Assembly (NCBI GenBank): GCA_951802425.1
Contig: OX637798.1
Location: forward strand, 186,001-250,000
Length of the DNA stretch: 64,000 bases
Source of the DNA: Clavaria fumosa
Taxonomy: Eukaryota; Basidiomycota; Agaricomycetes; Agaricales; Clavariaceae
Reading direction: 5' to 3'
A program made the position numbers and the translations under genes. Below are positions 53,696 to 64,000 of this stretch, piece by piece. Positions within the stretch are counted from its first letter, which is position 1. The number at the start of each line of letters is the position of its first letter. The notes below the pieces were generated by a model. That model saw nothing but the letters and a program-made list of their open reading frames with translations, made no database searches and was not told the origin of the DNA.

Positions 53696-56459
53696 CACTG
53701 CCGAACGCGGACAAGCTCCGTTTTGAGGTCTGCTCTGTGCCCGCGCGCGGCAGCCGATCGACGGCGCAGAAGTAGTATCTGAAGGCGACGCATCCGGTCG
53801 AGGCGCACCGGTGAACGCAGGGCATCCGCCGGAGCCTCGAGTGGCACAAGCGACAGGCTGACGCGCCCGGGAGCAGGCGCAAGAGCTACGATAGCGATGC
53901 GGTCGCGGCGAGCGGCGACGCGCACGGCCCGTCGATGTTCCCTGATGCCGCCGTCACGTCGTCGCTGAAGGAGGCGCATACTATGCTGGACACGAGCTAT
54001 CCGAGCTTGCTGCTGGAGAACGACGGCGACGGGGAGACCTCCTCTGGTGTTGGCCATCATCGCCAGGCGGCGGTCCCGAGCTCTGGATGCGAAGACGATG
54101 GAGAGAAGAATGACGCCTCGTCGGCCTCGGGATCCCTGAGACGCGCTATGCCGCACGAATCGATTTTCGAGCTGCATGAGAATTCGACGGCTGCGCAGAT
54201 GGAGATGACTGCGCAGCTGCTGTCGGATTTGACGCTGCCACCCAACACCCCGCAACGGACGCGGGAGGTGCAGGCCGCCGTGCGGGACTCGTTTGGTTCG
54301 GTGCAGACGATGCTGGTCGAGTATGTGCAGATGGTGAGAGACCGGGAGCAGTGGCTGAAGCGGCAGCTGGAGAGGGAGGCGCAGATACTCAAGGCGTGGG
54401 AGGAGAGCTTGCAGGTTGTGGTTAGGGAGGGCGACGCGCTGGAGAAGGAGCTGAGGAGGCAGTCGAGGCGGCGGGGTAGCCGCGTGCTCTACTCTGGTGT
54501 TTCGGAGGAGGTGGGAACGCTCAGGGGCAAGCCTAGTGCGGTTGTGACGCCTCCGCCCATCCCTGAGACACCGGTTGTGGCGTCGGTCGCCGCTGCAGCT
54601 CCCGCGTTGGACGCCTCGCTTTCCCCCGTTGCTGAAAGTCAGCTTGCAGAAGTTGTTGTAACGCCGACGACCGAGAGGGACGTACAGGAGCTGCACAACA
54701 GCATCTCGCCGCTCGTGGCTAGCATCCGGGGGGACAGCTGATACGGACGAGGAAGACGAGTTCTTTGATGCTATCGAGTCCAACACACTGCCGAACCTCG
54801 TCGTCCCGGAGCCATTGGCGTCCACCGCGCCTGAGGAGCCCGGGTCGACGCTGCACTTCGACCCTGCCCCTTTCGCCGGCTACCAGAATTTGAGGCAGCA
54901 TCTTTCGATCAGCAGCGACAATCGGCCGGCGACTAGTTTGTGGGTGGTGTTGAAGTCGAGCATAGGGAAGGATCTGACGAAGATCAGCTTCTCAACGAGC
55001 CTACGAGTATGCTGCAACGGATGGTGAGACGGCCTTGGTTGTGTGTGTCCCTGCTTTCGTTCTCTCTCTGATGTCGTTTTTTGTGTCTGTGCCAAGGCGG
55101 AGGACATGGAATTTTCAGAATGTCGTATGTATCCCATCTTCCAATCCGGTCATGTGTGTTGTCGCTTCATTTTTTTGGTCTGCAGTGGATGTTGCCAGTC
55201 GTGAAGAAGATCCCCACCGCCGCATCATTTTCGTCCAATTACTCTTCTACCATCGGCCGCATCGCCAAACCATTCAATCCTATGCTCGTGCGTGCGGGGG
55301 TTGAGTCTCAACGTTTTTGGTTTATCCTCACGTTGTTTTTTTTTTTGAAAGGGCGAGACATTCGAATATGTTAGATTGAATAAAGATTATTATGTTTCTG
55401 AACAAGTCAGCCATCATCCTCCTATTTCTGCATGTTGTGCCGAGTCGCCCACCTGGAGTTATTATGGAGAAGTAGGTTGCCTCTTTCATTGGCTCTGCCC
55501 TAACTCAAAAAACCGTTTTTTTCAGGTTTTTGCACGGAATAAATTCATGGGAAAGTCTTTTGAAATAGAACCGACAGGGGTTGCCCACCTTTTGCTACCC
55601 GAGAAACTGGGTCCAAACTATCCCAAGGCCAAAGGCAAGCGCGGAAACGGCAAGGTTGTTGAACATTATAGCTGGAAAAAGGTTGTTTCGAGTGTGTTTG
55701 GCTTCATCCTCGGATCCCCAACTATCGATCATTATGGAGACATGGTTGTACGTTCCCCCATGCCTCTTTGTCATGCAGATGGGTACCAACCGGTGCAATG
55801 TAGATTACGAATCATCGCACTCAAGATCAGTGTATCTTGACGTTCAAACCCAGGGGCTGGCGCGGAAAGGACGCATTGGAGATATCTGGCTATGTGCAGG
55901 ACGCCTCCGGGACCGTCACTTATGATATAGCGGGAAGATGGAACAGTCAACTTATAGCTCGTGCAGCAGGGCTTCCTTCACCCTGATGCCCGTGATTTAA
56001 GCCCCGATTCTTCCATCGCGCCTGAGTACATCTTGCTTTGGCGGAATTCGGAGAAGCCGATGACGCCGTTCAATCTCTCGCCCTTTGCCATCACCCTCAA
56101 TGACTGTCCCCGAGACACGCTGCGGCCGTATTTGTGCCCGACGGACTGCCGCCTCCGCCCTGACCAGCGCGCGTTTGAGCTCGGCAAGTACGCGCTTGCG
56201 AACGAGCTGAAGAGCCGCCAGGAGGACCTGCAGCGCGCGACGCGGGCGGCGAGGGAGCAGGGGAAGCTGCCGGAACACCAGCCGCGGTGGTTCTTTGCTG
56301 AGACGGACGGCGACACTGGGGAACGGTGTGGTCGCCCTCGCGGGTCGAGAACGAGCTGGAATACTGGGTTGAGAGAACGCGGGTGTTCAGAGAGGGTGGA
56401 CTGTGGGCGGGGGTAGAGCCCATCTTCGTTGAGGAGCCTCCCTCGTTGCACGACATATA
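53696..56459 (+). pseudogene. Oxysterol-binding protein (OSBP/Osh), 5'-truncated pseudogene
   Basis: Begins inside a PH domain (DKLRFEVCSVPARG, then two stops at likely Trp codons: QK*YLKATHPVEAHR*TQGIRR, about 53775 and 53811). The linker (53935-54741) is open and ends in a G-run frameshift before DTDEEDEFFDAIESNTLPNL. The lipid-binding ORD follows through introns: ATSLWVVLKSSIGKDLTKIS, a small deletion, LNEPTSMLQRM, AEDMEFSEC, a second gap, NYSSTIGRIAKPFNPML, then FEYVRLNKDYYVSEQVSHHP with the EQVSHHPP signature, NKFMGKSFEIEPTGVAH, GFILGSPTIDHYGDMV, YDIAGRWNSQLIARA and the C-terminal EYILLWRNSEKP, ending near 56459. At least five indels break it. Intact relatives move sterols and PI4P between membranes. 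Confidence 0.88.
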
Positions 56460-56642
56460 GCCTGATGCACCTTGAAAGTAACGTTATGTCTCTTTGTATA
56501 TTGTACTACTTGTGACAAAATGGACATGTAATGTATGATCAGAGCTGTGCTGGGAGCACAAATGAGAACCACCCAAAGGATGCAAACACCACACAAGCAC
56601 TGAGAGTACGGAGTGTTATCTGCGGTGGTCATGTGTCGTTCA
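56460..56642. other. Short spacer between convergent genes
   Basis: 183 bp, AT-rich, between the 3' ends of the OSBP pseudogene and the secreted-protein gene. Contains GTATATTGTACTACTTG and no gene. Confidence 0.3.
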
Positions 56643-59262
56643 TTACCTTCCTTCTATAACAGCAAAATGACCCGTCGTAGGATGGACTGTACAAACTGCA
56701 ACACTGATGGACAGTAATGGACTCATATTGCACTGAAGCTGGGGATGCCGCCGAGCGTGAGTGGCTGCGGCACCAAGGATGGGAGAAAGAAAAACTCACC
56801 TTGTCGATAGTACCCTTTGATCAACGACAGTACTCAGGTCGATAACAGCGCCAGGGCAAATAAGACCTGCGCGTTTGACTACGTCCCCCTCAGTCTCGTC
56901 TCGAGGAATCAGTCCGCTCGGTAGCGCTGCCTTCGCTCCAGCCAGAGAGATACATTTCTGACACATCCAAAAGACTCGAGTCAGCACTTCGATTCAAGGC
57001 TCAGCAAAACAAAAGGGAAGCCGCTGTCTGTGCCCAGGTGCCTCCCTTTCCCGAACCTTGAATATCTCGAAATTCTTGCTGAAAAGCTGGACTTGGACAC
57101 CACTCTTGAAGAGGCTAAAGAAGTCCGCGTTGGCCCCGGCGTTGATGGCGACGCCTCCTTTAAGATCGAGACATCCCTGCGGGCCGGCCCCCGACGCACC
57201 GCCAGCCGGAGCGCTCCCGATCAGGGCTCGGGCTTGCTGTCGGCGGATCCCAGCCAGGCGCCTTGCGCGCACGATCCCTTTTCCTGCTGCCGCTACTGCC
57301 GTGGACTTACGGGAGCCCGTGAGACCGCCGCCGCCGCCGACGCCAGCGCTGGCCTGGACTGCCTGAGCGCGGGGGGGCGGCGGGGCGAGCGCTGCCGCTT
57401 TGCCGCTCTGGAGAGTCAGGGCGAGCTTGGCTGATGCATCCAGGTTGAGGAAGATGGTCGCGGAGGCGGCTCCTGCCAAAGCGGTGACGCCGACGTCAAT
57501 CTGTGTAACGGGGGAAGGAAGGTGGGGGGGACTAGACCTCAGATAGGGTCATAAGAAGGTCTGAGTTTTTGGTGACGTACGGTTGGAATGAGGTGAGCTT
57601 CTATGCTGCCGGTAACAGTGATACCTGGGGTGGCCGAGAGTTTGAGGGCTGTTTGAACGTTCGTTAATCACAAGCAGAGATCGTCTTCGCAATTGCAGAG
57701 ACGCACAGGAGTCCTTGGGTTGGAGGACAGCATTCGATGTTTGTTGTGCCGAGCTGGGGAAGAAAAGTGTCCCGTTCGTCACCGAGTACGCGAGGTCGAC
57801 GGCCATGTCCAGGTCAACTTCAACAGCGGTTTTAGCGCGAGAGTTGAGCTTGAATGTCGGGCCTATGTCCAAAATGCTGGGGAAGGAATCACGGGGTGAG
57901 GGGCATATAAATGAAAAGGTTCATACCCTGGAAAGCTCAACCCTGGTACACCTACTTCGAATAGGGTTATCACACCGCTGTCGAGGAAGCCCTGTCGAGG
58001 ATCAGCCACGGGAGTTTTCCAGGGAAGATAGATGCAGACTCGCAGAGGCAATAGTCTTCAAGTTCATGGTTCCGGTGAGATCAGCGTTGAGATCTACACA
58101 ACTCACCTGTCAAGCGAGAGGTCCAAGTATAAGGAAAATGCGCATACCAGAGAACAGTGCGAAATCGGTGACTTTGGGGGGCAGGATGGTACCCGACGCT
58201 GTAGCGCCGAGCGACATCTTAACATGGGCATTGGCATCCAAGCTAATGTCGAACCCGATCGAGAAACCCAGCCTGTTCCCGGTGGCGGGACACGTGAGAC
58301 TGCTATTGACAACAGGGAACTTCTGCTGTATATCAATGGTAGGGAGAGTTTTCTGTACGGTCTTGTTGAAGTCTGGCCACAGGAAACGCTGATCAGAGTG
58401 TGAACATTGCGTAAGAAAACCGCCTGAGGCGGATTGCTCAACCGTCAAGTGTATTCTTGATCGTGCTGAAGATGTTGCGAGGCATGACACGGCCAGGGAC
58501 CTTGGATTGGCCGGTGAGAAGCTCCTTCGCATTATCGTGGCTATTGGGGACGTTAGAGCCTACGAGAGCGAAATTTACTCCGCCGGCTCTGAGAGGATGT
58601 CAGAAATGTGGCGGTAAGCAGAGAGGATCGTAAACCCCAGGGACTCACTTCTTGTAATCAGCAGAGGCAAAATCCGTGTCCAGAGCAATGGCATGCACCG
58701 TGGACCCGCCGTTACCTGTGATTTTCGAGCGCACATCTGCGGGAATTGCTTGGTTCTCCGAGACCCACGCGGGTTTGATGCGGGCGAAAGGCATGGGTCC
58801 GCACTGACCGAGGGTATAGAAACTCAAACTTAATCCCGTCAATAGGCAGACGGGTTAGTGGAGACGCACGCTTTCGGGGAGACGGACGATCATGTCTTCG
58901 GGAGTCAGATTCTGGTGCAAGTGGGAACACCCGGCCTTGTTGTGATCGGTGTCCTTGCGGATGTCCTGTGTGTCTTTAGGGTTGCAATCCAAGATGTGCC
59001 ACCCGGCCGCCCCAGTAATGTCCGTGATTGCATCTGGGTGGCCCCACTGGACGAGAGTCGGTATAACCATCTGGGTGAACGACAAAGACAGACTGAAGTT
59101 ACTCACAATCCTCACAGAGCCAGAGGAACCGGCGTTGGGCCCATGGGATGAGGTTAGGAGATCGTAGAAACACTCTCCATTGAAGCAAGGCGTAGTCCAG
59201 TCATTTGTTTGAGCCGAGGCGCTGGCGACGAAGAGCGCGGTAGCAAGCAAAATCAGGTGAAT
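56643..59262 (-). CDS. Secreted basidiomycete protein of unknown function, about 10 exons
   Basis: Minus-strand reading from about 59262: hydrophobic EYLIHLILLATALFVASASAQ (signal peptide ending ASAQ), CFNGECFYDLLTSS, GHPDAITDITGAAGWHILDC, CSHLHQNLTPEDMIVRLPES, intron, CGPMPFARIKPAWVSENQAI, TVHAIALDTDFASADYKK, intron, AGGVNFALVGSNVPNSH, intron, FNKTVQKTLPTIDIQQKF, LGATASGTILPPKVTDFALF, LFEVGVPGLSFPG, GPTFKLNSRAKTAVEVDLDM, FFPSSAQQTSNAV, SATPGITVTGSIEAHLIP, IDVGVTALAGAASATIFLNL, a Gly/Ala-rich insert, VAINAGANADFFSLFKSG and VQLFSKNFEIFK. This order matches a family of large secreted beta-rich proteins common in Agaricomycetes; function unknown, possibly cell-surface. No ATG precedes the signal peptide in frame (a TGA does), so the first exon is missing or the start is lost. 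The last exons are uncertain. Confidence 0.65.
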
Positions 59263-59745
59263 CAGATACTCCTTTGGTCGTCACAGACGATCACGTCAGG
59301 GCTAGTGAAAGACAAGGGCGGACCGAGGAACGAAGAGGGAGTACAGGAAGTCTCGACCAGGAGACTCGAGTATGGACGTTGAGCAGAGTGGCACGGGTAA
59401 GTGCCTCAGTCAAATATACCACCTCGAGTGATGAGTCGTCATACCACTTCGCCAAGGGCGCGACGAGGTGTTCGGATCAGGTTGGGCAACAGCCGAAGGC
59501 CAGAAGATGGCGCGTCCGGGAGACTCGAGGAGCAGGCAATTCATCCAGGTCAATTTCGCGAACTACTGTCGTTGGACACAGTCGATGTGAGGAGACGACC
59601 TCGGGTAAGGCTACACACAAGAGTCACGCAGCCACTTCTGGATCAACAGCAAGATTGTCTGGTAATAAATGTCTTCAGCTTTCATTTAGATTTTGGATAT
59701 TGTTGGGAGACTGACAGCCATCAGCGTACTCCTTCCTCGTCCTAG
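59263..59745. other. Gene-free stretch, likely former promoter of the secreted-protein gene
   Basis: CG-rich sequence without a recognised domain in any frame. A plus frame at 59274-59714 lacks homology I can recall. Confidence 0.3.
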
Positions 59746-60300
59746 TTGACAATTCAGGACTATCGGAGCGACTCGTTCCGAACAACGACCTCGATGAGGT
59801 CACTCAAGTCTGCGAAGTCGGGAGCTCGCTCGGCGGTGATTGGGACTCGCTTATAGAAGCGAGACACTGAGATCCCACCATAATCTAGAGCAGTGAAAAA
59901 GTCATTGTTTCAATGACATGACATACGATGGAATGAGAAACTCAAACCCTTCATGTTCCTCAGCGAGAACCTCTCTTGCCACAAGCAATACGGAGCGCCG
60001 TTGATGTAAACGATCGGCTCTTCCCGAAGCGTAATCCAGATGATGCGGTCCACACCAAGGTGTGCTTGTTTTACCCGCTCGACGATTTCATCGATGGCTT
60101 CAACCGATGGCTGTCCGAGTGCATAGATATTCAAATTAGGTATTGCTGAAATCGATGAGGCTGTCTGTGATGGGTTTGTTGCAGGTGGGACAGCGGGTAC
60201 ACTCTGCAAGAAGACGGGGTGCTGGGACAAGCCTTTAGCATGCGTGCGGATAAGAACGATCATGCTTGCAGTGGCAGTGGAGGCATTCAACAGGTCTAGC
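59746..60300 (-). pseudogene. Paladin-type phosphatase fragment, internally deleted
   Basis: On the minus strand after an intron acceptor: LSQHPVFLQSVPAVPPA, LNIYALGQPSVEAIDEIVER, HLGVDRIIWITLREEPIVY, INGAPYCLWQERFSLRNMK, then intron 59899-59961 or so and DYGGISVSRFYKRVPITAER, APDFADLSDLIEVVVRNESL, stop. These are pieces of paladin, a multi-domain phytase-like phosphatase. A jump from DYGGIS to YKRVPITAER skips about 100 residues expected between them, and the CX5R active site is absent. The fragment is joined upstream to Hsp70 sequence on the same strand. Confidence 0.8.
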
Positions 60301-60344
60301 AGAAGAAATCAGATTAAATTTCGAAATAGACGACGAAAATTAGC

Positions 60345-61090
<746 letters not shown>

Positions 61091-61099
61091 CGAGGAAGC

Positions 61100-61573
61100 A
61101 CGATCGAGGTGATCTCGCTACTGTATGGCTCATACCTTGACTGCCAGCTTCTGGTTGACTACTTCGGGTCTTCCTTTATTGGCGCGGCACTCATTGTCTG
61201 TGGCTTCGACACGAGCGCGAACAAAATCGCCTCGATGAGCACGCCAGTCATTGATTGTCGTCAAAAGTGGCTAGCACTGTTTCCGGGTGTGAGCGTGATG
61301 GAGAATGGATGGACAATGCCACAACGCACGTAGGATAGCAGACATACATACAAAGGCAAGGACGACGTGTCGACATGCCTACCAGGAGTAGATGAGATCC
61401 GGTATGGCTTGAGCACCGAGCACTCTCTGAGTGGGCGACAATCGTGATGGGATTGCCATGTGATCGCCCGATGAGCGGGGCGAATTGATTCGAAGTTGTG
61501 TTGAATTCTAAATTCGAATCATTGCTTGAATGCCAGTGGATGCCTTTCCATAGATACTAGTGGCTAACCCGTG
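61100..61573. other. Gene-free stretch
   Basis: No supported gene. 61490-61525 has GAATTGATTCGAAGTTGTG followed by AATTCGAATCATTG, a small inverted pair. Confidence 0.3.
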
Positions 61574-61699
61574 CTACGCCACGGTTACTGTAACGAAGCA
61601 GACGGAAAGAGTAATGCCTCCAGAGAAGCGAACGCGAGCCTGGCCGCACCTCGACACGTGATGAAAGGATGCGCGTGACTCCAAAAGGAGAAGTTGTAC

Positions 61700-62640
61700 C
61701 ACGTCATGCACCACTATGGATGGGAGCGTCTTCGCTCTGTTGGCCCAGGCCAATCTTAGACATTTCTTTGATGCGTATGTCAAAATGGTGTATGGTACCC
61801 TTCACAAGTCCGACAGTCAGAACGGAGCCGTTCCACTTGATGGTCGAGACGCCCTTTGTGGTCCAACTCGTCGCGCGGTGAGGTCCCAGATCTGGACGTA
61901 ACCGGTACTGGTGCCGAGGGCAACGAGATGGGGCGCGTCCGTGACGGCGCACTCAATGGCACGCAAGTCGCCGCGCATGTCAGACACACGGCAGAGCTGC
62001 CCGATAATGTCGTCGCCCCTCGCAAGCGCGCCAGCCGTGCCGCCGACGCTCTTGTAGTGCACGCGGTTCCCGCGGGCAAACACCACGATATGGTGTGTAG
62101 ACCAACTCATCGGGAGCATGCCTGTTGGGGAACCCGTGGGTAGGCTGAAGTTGATCATCACCTTGGTATTGCGGAGGTGGTACTGCACGGAGGTCTTCGG
62201 GCGTGCGACGGGCAGCGGTGGCGGCTCCTGAAGGGGAGCTTCGGAGACGGTGCGCCGGAGGAAAGCCATCCCGTCTGCCATGGCGGAGGGCATGGATGGC
62301 GCGTCGGAACAGACGGAGCCTAGGCGGACATAGGTAAGAGCACTCGCGACGGATTGGGAGCGAGAGTGCCCGTGTGCGTAGCGGCGGGCTGTAGCAGTGA
62401 CCGAGGAAGTTACGGAGACGGCCGAATAGGACGAACTGCGGCTGAGGGCGCGAGAGTGCCTGTAGGGCACGTCGATGGTGGGACGGATGTCTTTACGACT
62501 GGCTGATCTAAGCTGAGCGACGGCATTTACGCAAAATAGAGGAGTGACGACCGACGTAACGAGCTGCTTGTGTGCAGGCCAGCGGGCCAGCTGGTCTGAT
62601 AGACGTTGGACGAATGACTCTGTCGCCGCAGTCACGCCGG
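61700..62640 (-). pseudogene. AMA1-like (Cdc20/Fizzy family) WD40 fragment
   Basis: Minus frame from about 62635 has a Ser-rich N-terminal part (FVQRLSDQLARWPAHKQLV, RHSRALSRSSSYSAVSVTSS), then a WD40 start: MSWSTHHIVVFARGNRVHY, IIGQLCRVSDMRGDLRAIEC, HLVALGTSTGYVQIWDLTAR. A frameshift near 61868 breaks it; the next frame gives WTTKGVSTIKWNGSVLTVG and KGTIHHFDIRIKEMSKI, and then homology ends. Only about two or three of seven blades remain. Relatives activate the anaphase-promoting complex, AMA1 in meiosis. The truncation, frameshift and unclear start mark a pseudogene. Confidence 0.7.
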
Positions 62641-62929
62641 TGTTGTGGCCCCTCCATCGCCGAGTACTTCACGAACTCATGTGTCAGTGGCGTTTCTCGT
62701 ACGACAAAATGGAGAAAGTCAACAGCCCATTGCTTCAGATCTTATCCGTTACCGATAATCACTACCCCGCCACCCTCCCATCCCTCTCAATCGAACAGTC
62801 GAGGCACCGTCAACCACGTAAGGAAGGCCTTACATCGTGAACCCAGTGTAGAGTGTCGCAGGTCTTCAGGCTGACATTTGCACATTCGACTGGACACTCA
62901 TTACGGAATCAACTTCTAGCGCTGACTCG

Positions 62930-63940
62930 GGAGCAGTGCGCTCTGATGCTCACCCATCAACAATCCACAGCAAGTCTACTCATCGTCGTCTTCATCCACG
63001 GATGCGCGAGTGCAGGACGGCCCAGCAAGCCGTTCGAAGCCGCACACACTGACTCGTCGCGCAGATTCAAGGGCACCGACACCACGTTCGGCAGAGCCAC
63101 GCGGAATGCATCATCTACCCTGCGTATGAGGCGCGTACTCTCTCTCCTAGACTCTGGCTGCGCACAGTCTCGTTCTAAAGGCCCGCATTGGACGTATCAA
63201 CAGACCAAAGGAGATCTAGTACGTCACCCCGCACCGTCTGGAGCCACGCGACGGTGCCCGAAGAGCCTTTCGGGCAGCAAACCGACTGAGGGGGGTTTAA
63301 TGTAGATGGAGGCCATTGCCCAGTTCGCGGACTGGCTCACGACACGGGTCGTCGACCGGGAGGTTGCGCACGGCAAGGGTCGTGGCGCAGGTAAGGGCCA
63401 TGTCGTCCTTTGCGGACACAGGTAAGCACAGCATACATTGCATGCCCATTGCCCCCCCCCCCCCCGCGAATGTCGCACCTGTCCTCACCGACCCGCCATC
63501 CGCCCACCGCAGCATGGGCGGCCTGCTCGCCGCCGACGCCCTCATCGGGCCTCTGGCCCAAGGTCGTTGCCTCAAATACGTTGGCCATCTGTGGGACGAG
63601 ACGGCACTGAGGTGGCGCGTCGAGCGGCTCGTCGGCGTCGAGAAGGAGCGCGGCGTGTTCAAAAGTTGAATTGCCTCGCAAGGTGTGTGTAAAAAATAAG
63701 CGCGAAATCTTGACCCGCTGCTGCGCTAGTCTCTCCTACTGTCACTCCCATGGCAGCGCACCGAATGGACCTTCGTGCTGCTCCTGCCGCATGGATCCCC
63801 CTTTTCTACGCACTTCGTGCCGGCGTCTAACACGTTTGCATCGGACGAGATTCAGGCGCACAGGGGCATGTTCGGCGCCGCCACCAACGATGAGTACTAC
63901 CGGTTCGAGACTCGCACGTGCAGCGAGACCTAGGCCACGC
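62930..63940 (+). pseudogene. Lipase-like alpha/beta hydrolase (DUF676 type), broken
   Basis: Plus strand pieces: SLLIVVFIHG (beta strand before the oxyanion loop), FKGTDTTFG, AECIIYPAYEA, AIAQFADWLTTRVVDREVAH and GAGKGHVVLCGH, intron 63422-63513 with a C-run, then SMGGLLAADALIG, so the nucleophile elbow G-H-S-M-G is rebuilt by splicing. A jump leads to VPASNTFASDEIQAHRGMF and NDEYYRF near 63815-63910, the C-terminal end with the usual late His region. The stretch between, 63570-63770, does not match. Relatives hydrolyse lipid esters. Frame breaks and missing central parts mark it as a pseudogene. Confidence 0.7.
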
Positions 63941-64000
63941 CATAAATGGCTGCCATGGCCTCCTCTACGGCGAGGGGGCATCACGACCACGATCAGCGGA
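63941..64000. other. Window end, nothing recognised
   Basis: Sixty bases of CG-rich sequence with no assignable feature. Confidence 0.2.

Noticed and set aside
53680..54825. 381-codon Arg-rich minus frame over the OSBP pseudogene
   Set aside because: Reverse shadow of GC-rich OSBP coding sequence, which has clear homology on the plus strand.

Overview
The window looks like a transposon-rich stretch of a basidiomycete genome, most likely an agaricomycete. The support is: short introns of about 45-80 bp in almost every gene; a Zn(II)2Cys6/coiled-coil gene lying tail-to-tail with a chromodomain Gypsy element; a fungal-type TET/JBP-like dioxygenase gene; a DIRS-like element; and host-gene remains (oxysterol-binding protein, paladin-type phosphatase, Hsp70, AMA1-like WD40, lipase-like hydrolase) that read like basidiomycete proteins. 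No rRNA, tRNA or CRISPR array was seen. All homology calls are from memory of protein families, with no database search.

Layout. 1-0.5 kb: a Gypsy Gag fragment (minus). 1.4-2.3 kb: an unknown gene (minus). 2.4-5.05 kb: hairpin-forming repeats and a near-perfect palindrome with arms of about 830 bp. 6.9-13.1 kb: two intact multi-exon plus-strand genes, a TET/JBP-like 2OG-Fe(II) dioxygenase (about 822 aa) and an unknown protein (about 790 aa). 13.6-15.8 kb: a degenerate minisatellite built on TTTCTGGGCCCAT. 16.0-18.1 kb: a broken paralogue of the 790-aa gene. 18.1-22.5 kb: TCCGGA-rich sequence with decayed LTR-like repeats. 22.5-23.7 kb: the Zn2Cys6/coiled-coil gene. 23.8-28.2 kb: a chimeric, decayed Gypsy element (minus). 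29.6-33.3 kb: a 14-exon SAP-domain gene with repeated exon modules. 34.1-45.6 kb: a Copia element (minus) carrying a nested full-length LINE and a nested hAT-type MITE. 45.9-49.6 kb: a Gag-only LTR retrotransposon carrying a nested MULE-like long-TIR element. 49.7-52.5 kb: a DIRS-like gag/RT/RNase H unit. 52.6-53.7 kb: a TIR element abutting a truncated oxysterol-binding-protein pseudogene. 56.6-59.3 kb: a secreted-protein gene. 59.7-64 kb: fragments of paladin, Hsp70, AMA1-like and lipase-like genes.

How the parts relate. Several nesting events can be read exactly because target-site duplications survive: CTCTT (Copia), TTCTGAGTCTT (LINE), GCGGCGCG (MITE), ACTTT (Gag-only element) and TGGTGTGAC (MULE-like). 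In-frame stops in the retroelements are nearly all TGA where CGA is a plausible ancestor, and most differences between the Copia LTRs are C/T or G/A changes at CpG. Together with a strongly CpG-poor left third (about 1.4-15.8 kb), this points to long-standing cytosine methylation. The intact dioxygenase and its neighbour sit inside that CpG-poor block and have kept their reading frames, which is the most interesting feature of the window.
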